From contig QMPN01000176.1 of assembly GCA_003648575.1 (NCBI GenBank), positions 1-6,290 of the forward strand: 6,290 nt of DNA, in the 5' to 3' direction. Under the pieces are notes generated by a model, which had not been told where the DNA came from, did not search any database, and was given only the letters and a program-made list of their open reading frames with translations. The translations under genes and the position numbers were made by a program. The stretch is from Bacteroidota bacterium (GTDB taxonomy: Bacteria; Bacteroidota; Bacteroidia; Bacteroidales; B18-G4). Below, piece by piece: positions 5,748 through 6,290 of this stretch; the stretch's first letter is position 1; every line of letters begins with the position of its first letter.

Positions 5748-6290
5748 ATGAGTAAGAAGCGGATTGCAATACTTGGTTCAACAGGCTCCATTGGAATGCA
5801 GGCACTCGACATCCTGCGCAGCCATCCTGATCAATTTGCCATTGAAGCCCTCACAGCCGGCAATAATACAAAAGAACTTATCCGGCAGGCCAGGGAATTC
5901 CTTCCCAACATGGTAGTCATTGCCAATGAAGCTCATTATAAAGATGTCTCGGATGCCCTGTCAGATCTCGATATAAAGGTTTTTTCCGGCCGGGAATCTG
6001 TAGCTCAGATTGTCGGATACGGAGAGATCGATATGGTATTGAATGCCATCGTTGGCTTTGCCGGATTTGAACCAACCGTCAACGCTCTGAAAGCAGGCAA
6101 GGCTATCGCCCTGGCAAACAAAGAATCAATAGTGGCGGGAGGTGAACTCGTAAACCGGCTCGCCGGAGAAAACCACAGTTTTATCATCCCTGTCGATTCC
6201 GAGCATTCTGCCATCTATCAATGCTTAGCGGGAGAATCTTCAGATGCCGTTGAAAAAATATTTCTTACGGCCTCAGGGGGGCCATTCAGG
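5748..6290 (+). CDS. dxr: 1-deoxy-D-xylulose 5-phosphate reductoisomerase (Dxr), 3'-truncated by window edge
   Basis: The first 181 codons are present, and the frame is open to the last base of the window. Dxr makes 2-C-methyl-D-erythritol 4-phosphate from 1-deoxy-D-xylulose 5-phosphate with NADPH, the committed step of the MEP isoprenoid pathway, in the cytosol. The N-terminal NADPH-binding loop GSTGSIG is at 10-16. NAIVGFAGFEPT (99-110) and ALANKES (121-127) are family-typical. PVDSEHSA (148-155) supplies the metal ligands Asp150 and Glu152 and substrate-binding Ser151, and TASGGPF (174-180) begins the substrate-loop region. Full-length enzymes have about 380-400 residues, so roughly half is missing only because the window ends. 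The ATG at 5748-5750, 10 bp after the M23 stop, places the motifs at their usual positions. Isoprenoid supply serves undecaprenyl phosphate and quinones, but the pairing with an M23 gene may be chance. Confidence 0.97.
   Translation, partial: MSKKRIAILGSTGSIGMQALDILRSHPDQFAIEALTAGNNTKELIRQAREFLPNMVVIANEAHYKDVSDALSDLDIKVFSGRESVAQIVGYGEIDMVLNAIVGFAGFEPTVNALKAGKAIALANKESIVAGGELVNRLAGENHSFIIPVDSEHSAIYQCLAGESSDAVEKIFLTASGGPFR

Noticed and set aside
1..6290. CRISPR array, tRNA/rRNA, insertion sequence or prophage genes
   Set aside because: No regularly spaced repeats, no tRNA- or rRNA-like sequence and no transposase, integrase or phage-type protein were seen in any frame.

Overview
The window looks like the chromosome of a Bacteroidetes/Bacteroidota bacterium, most likely order Bacteroidales or a close relative. 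The evidence is a PorW/SprE-type lipoprotein of the type IX secretion and gliding apparatus (known only from this phylum), a neighbouring bactofilin and AtpI/AtpZ-like gene, short A-rich leaders without clear Shine-Dalgarno sequences, and perfect TAnnTTTG-type -7 promoter boxes.

Layout. Bases 1-302 hold no convincing gene. They contain a G-rich run, three tandem CTCAAC-type heptamers and a CCTGTCCTGAGCGAAGTCGA-type dispersed element, so this looks like an intergenic repeat cluster. Bases 303-4641 are a five-gene minus-strand run, read right to left: a large TPR lipoprotein (PorW/SprE), a bactofilin, a small AtpI/AtpZ-like membrane protein, an unnamed four-helix membrane protein and GTP cyclohydrolase I (folE). 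Gaps are 23 bp, a 41-bp overlap, a 4-bp ATGA overlap and 32 bp, which argues for one transcript. Bases 4642-4855 are a divergent promoter region with two near-copies of a TATATTTG box facing the lipoprotein gene. Bases 4856-6290 run on the plus strand: a membrane-anchored M23 endopeptidase, then 10 bp later the first 181 codons of dxr (1-deoxy-D-xylulose 5-phosphate reductoisomerase), cut by the window edge.

Function. The centre of the window concerns the cell envelope: a type IX secretion lipoprotein, a cytoskeletal bactofilin and a peptidoglycan hydrolase. The AtpI-like gene and the four-helix gene resemble the pair that normally leads into the F1Fo ATP synthase genes in this phylum, but here folE follows instead of atpB. 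folE (tetrahydrofolate/pterin synthesis) and dxr (MEP isoprenoid pathway) are housekeeping genes at the two ends. I found no mobile-element gene, CRISPR array, tRNA or rRNA. I saw no clearly novel system. The points most worth checking are the apparent break from the ATP synthase genes, the TTG start and duplicated promoter of the lipoprotein gene, and the repeat cluster against the folE stop codon.
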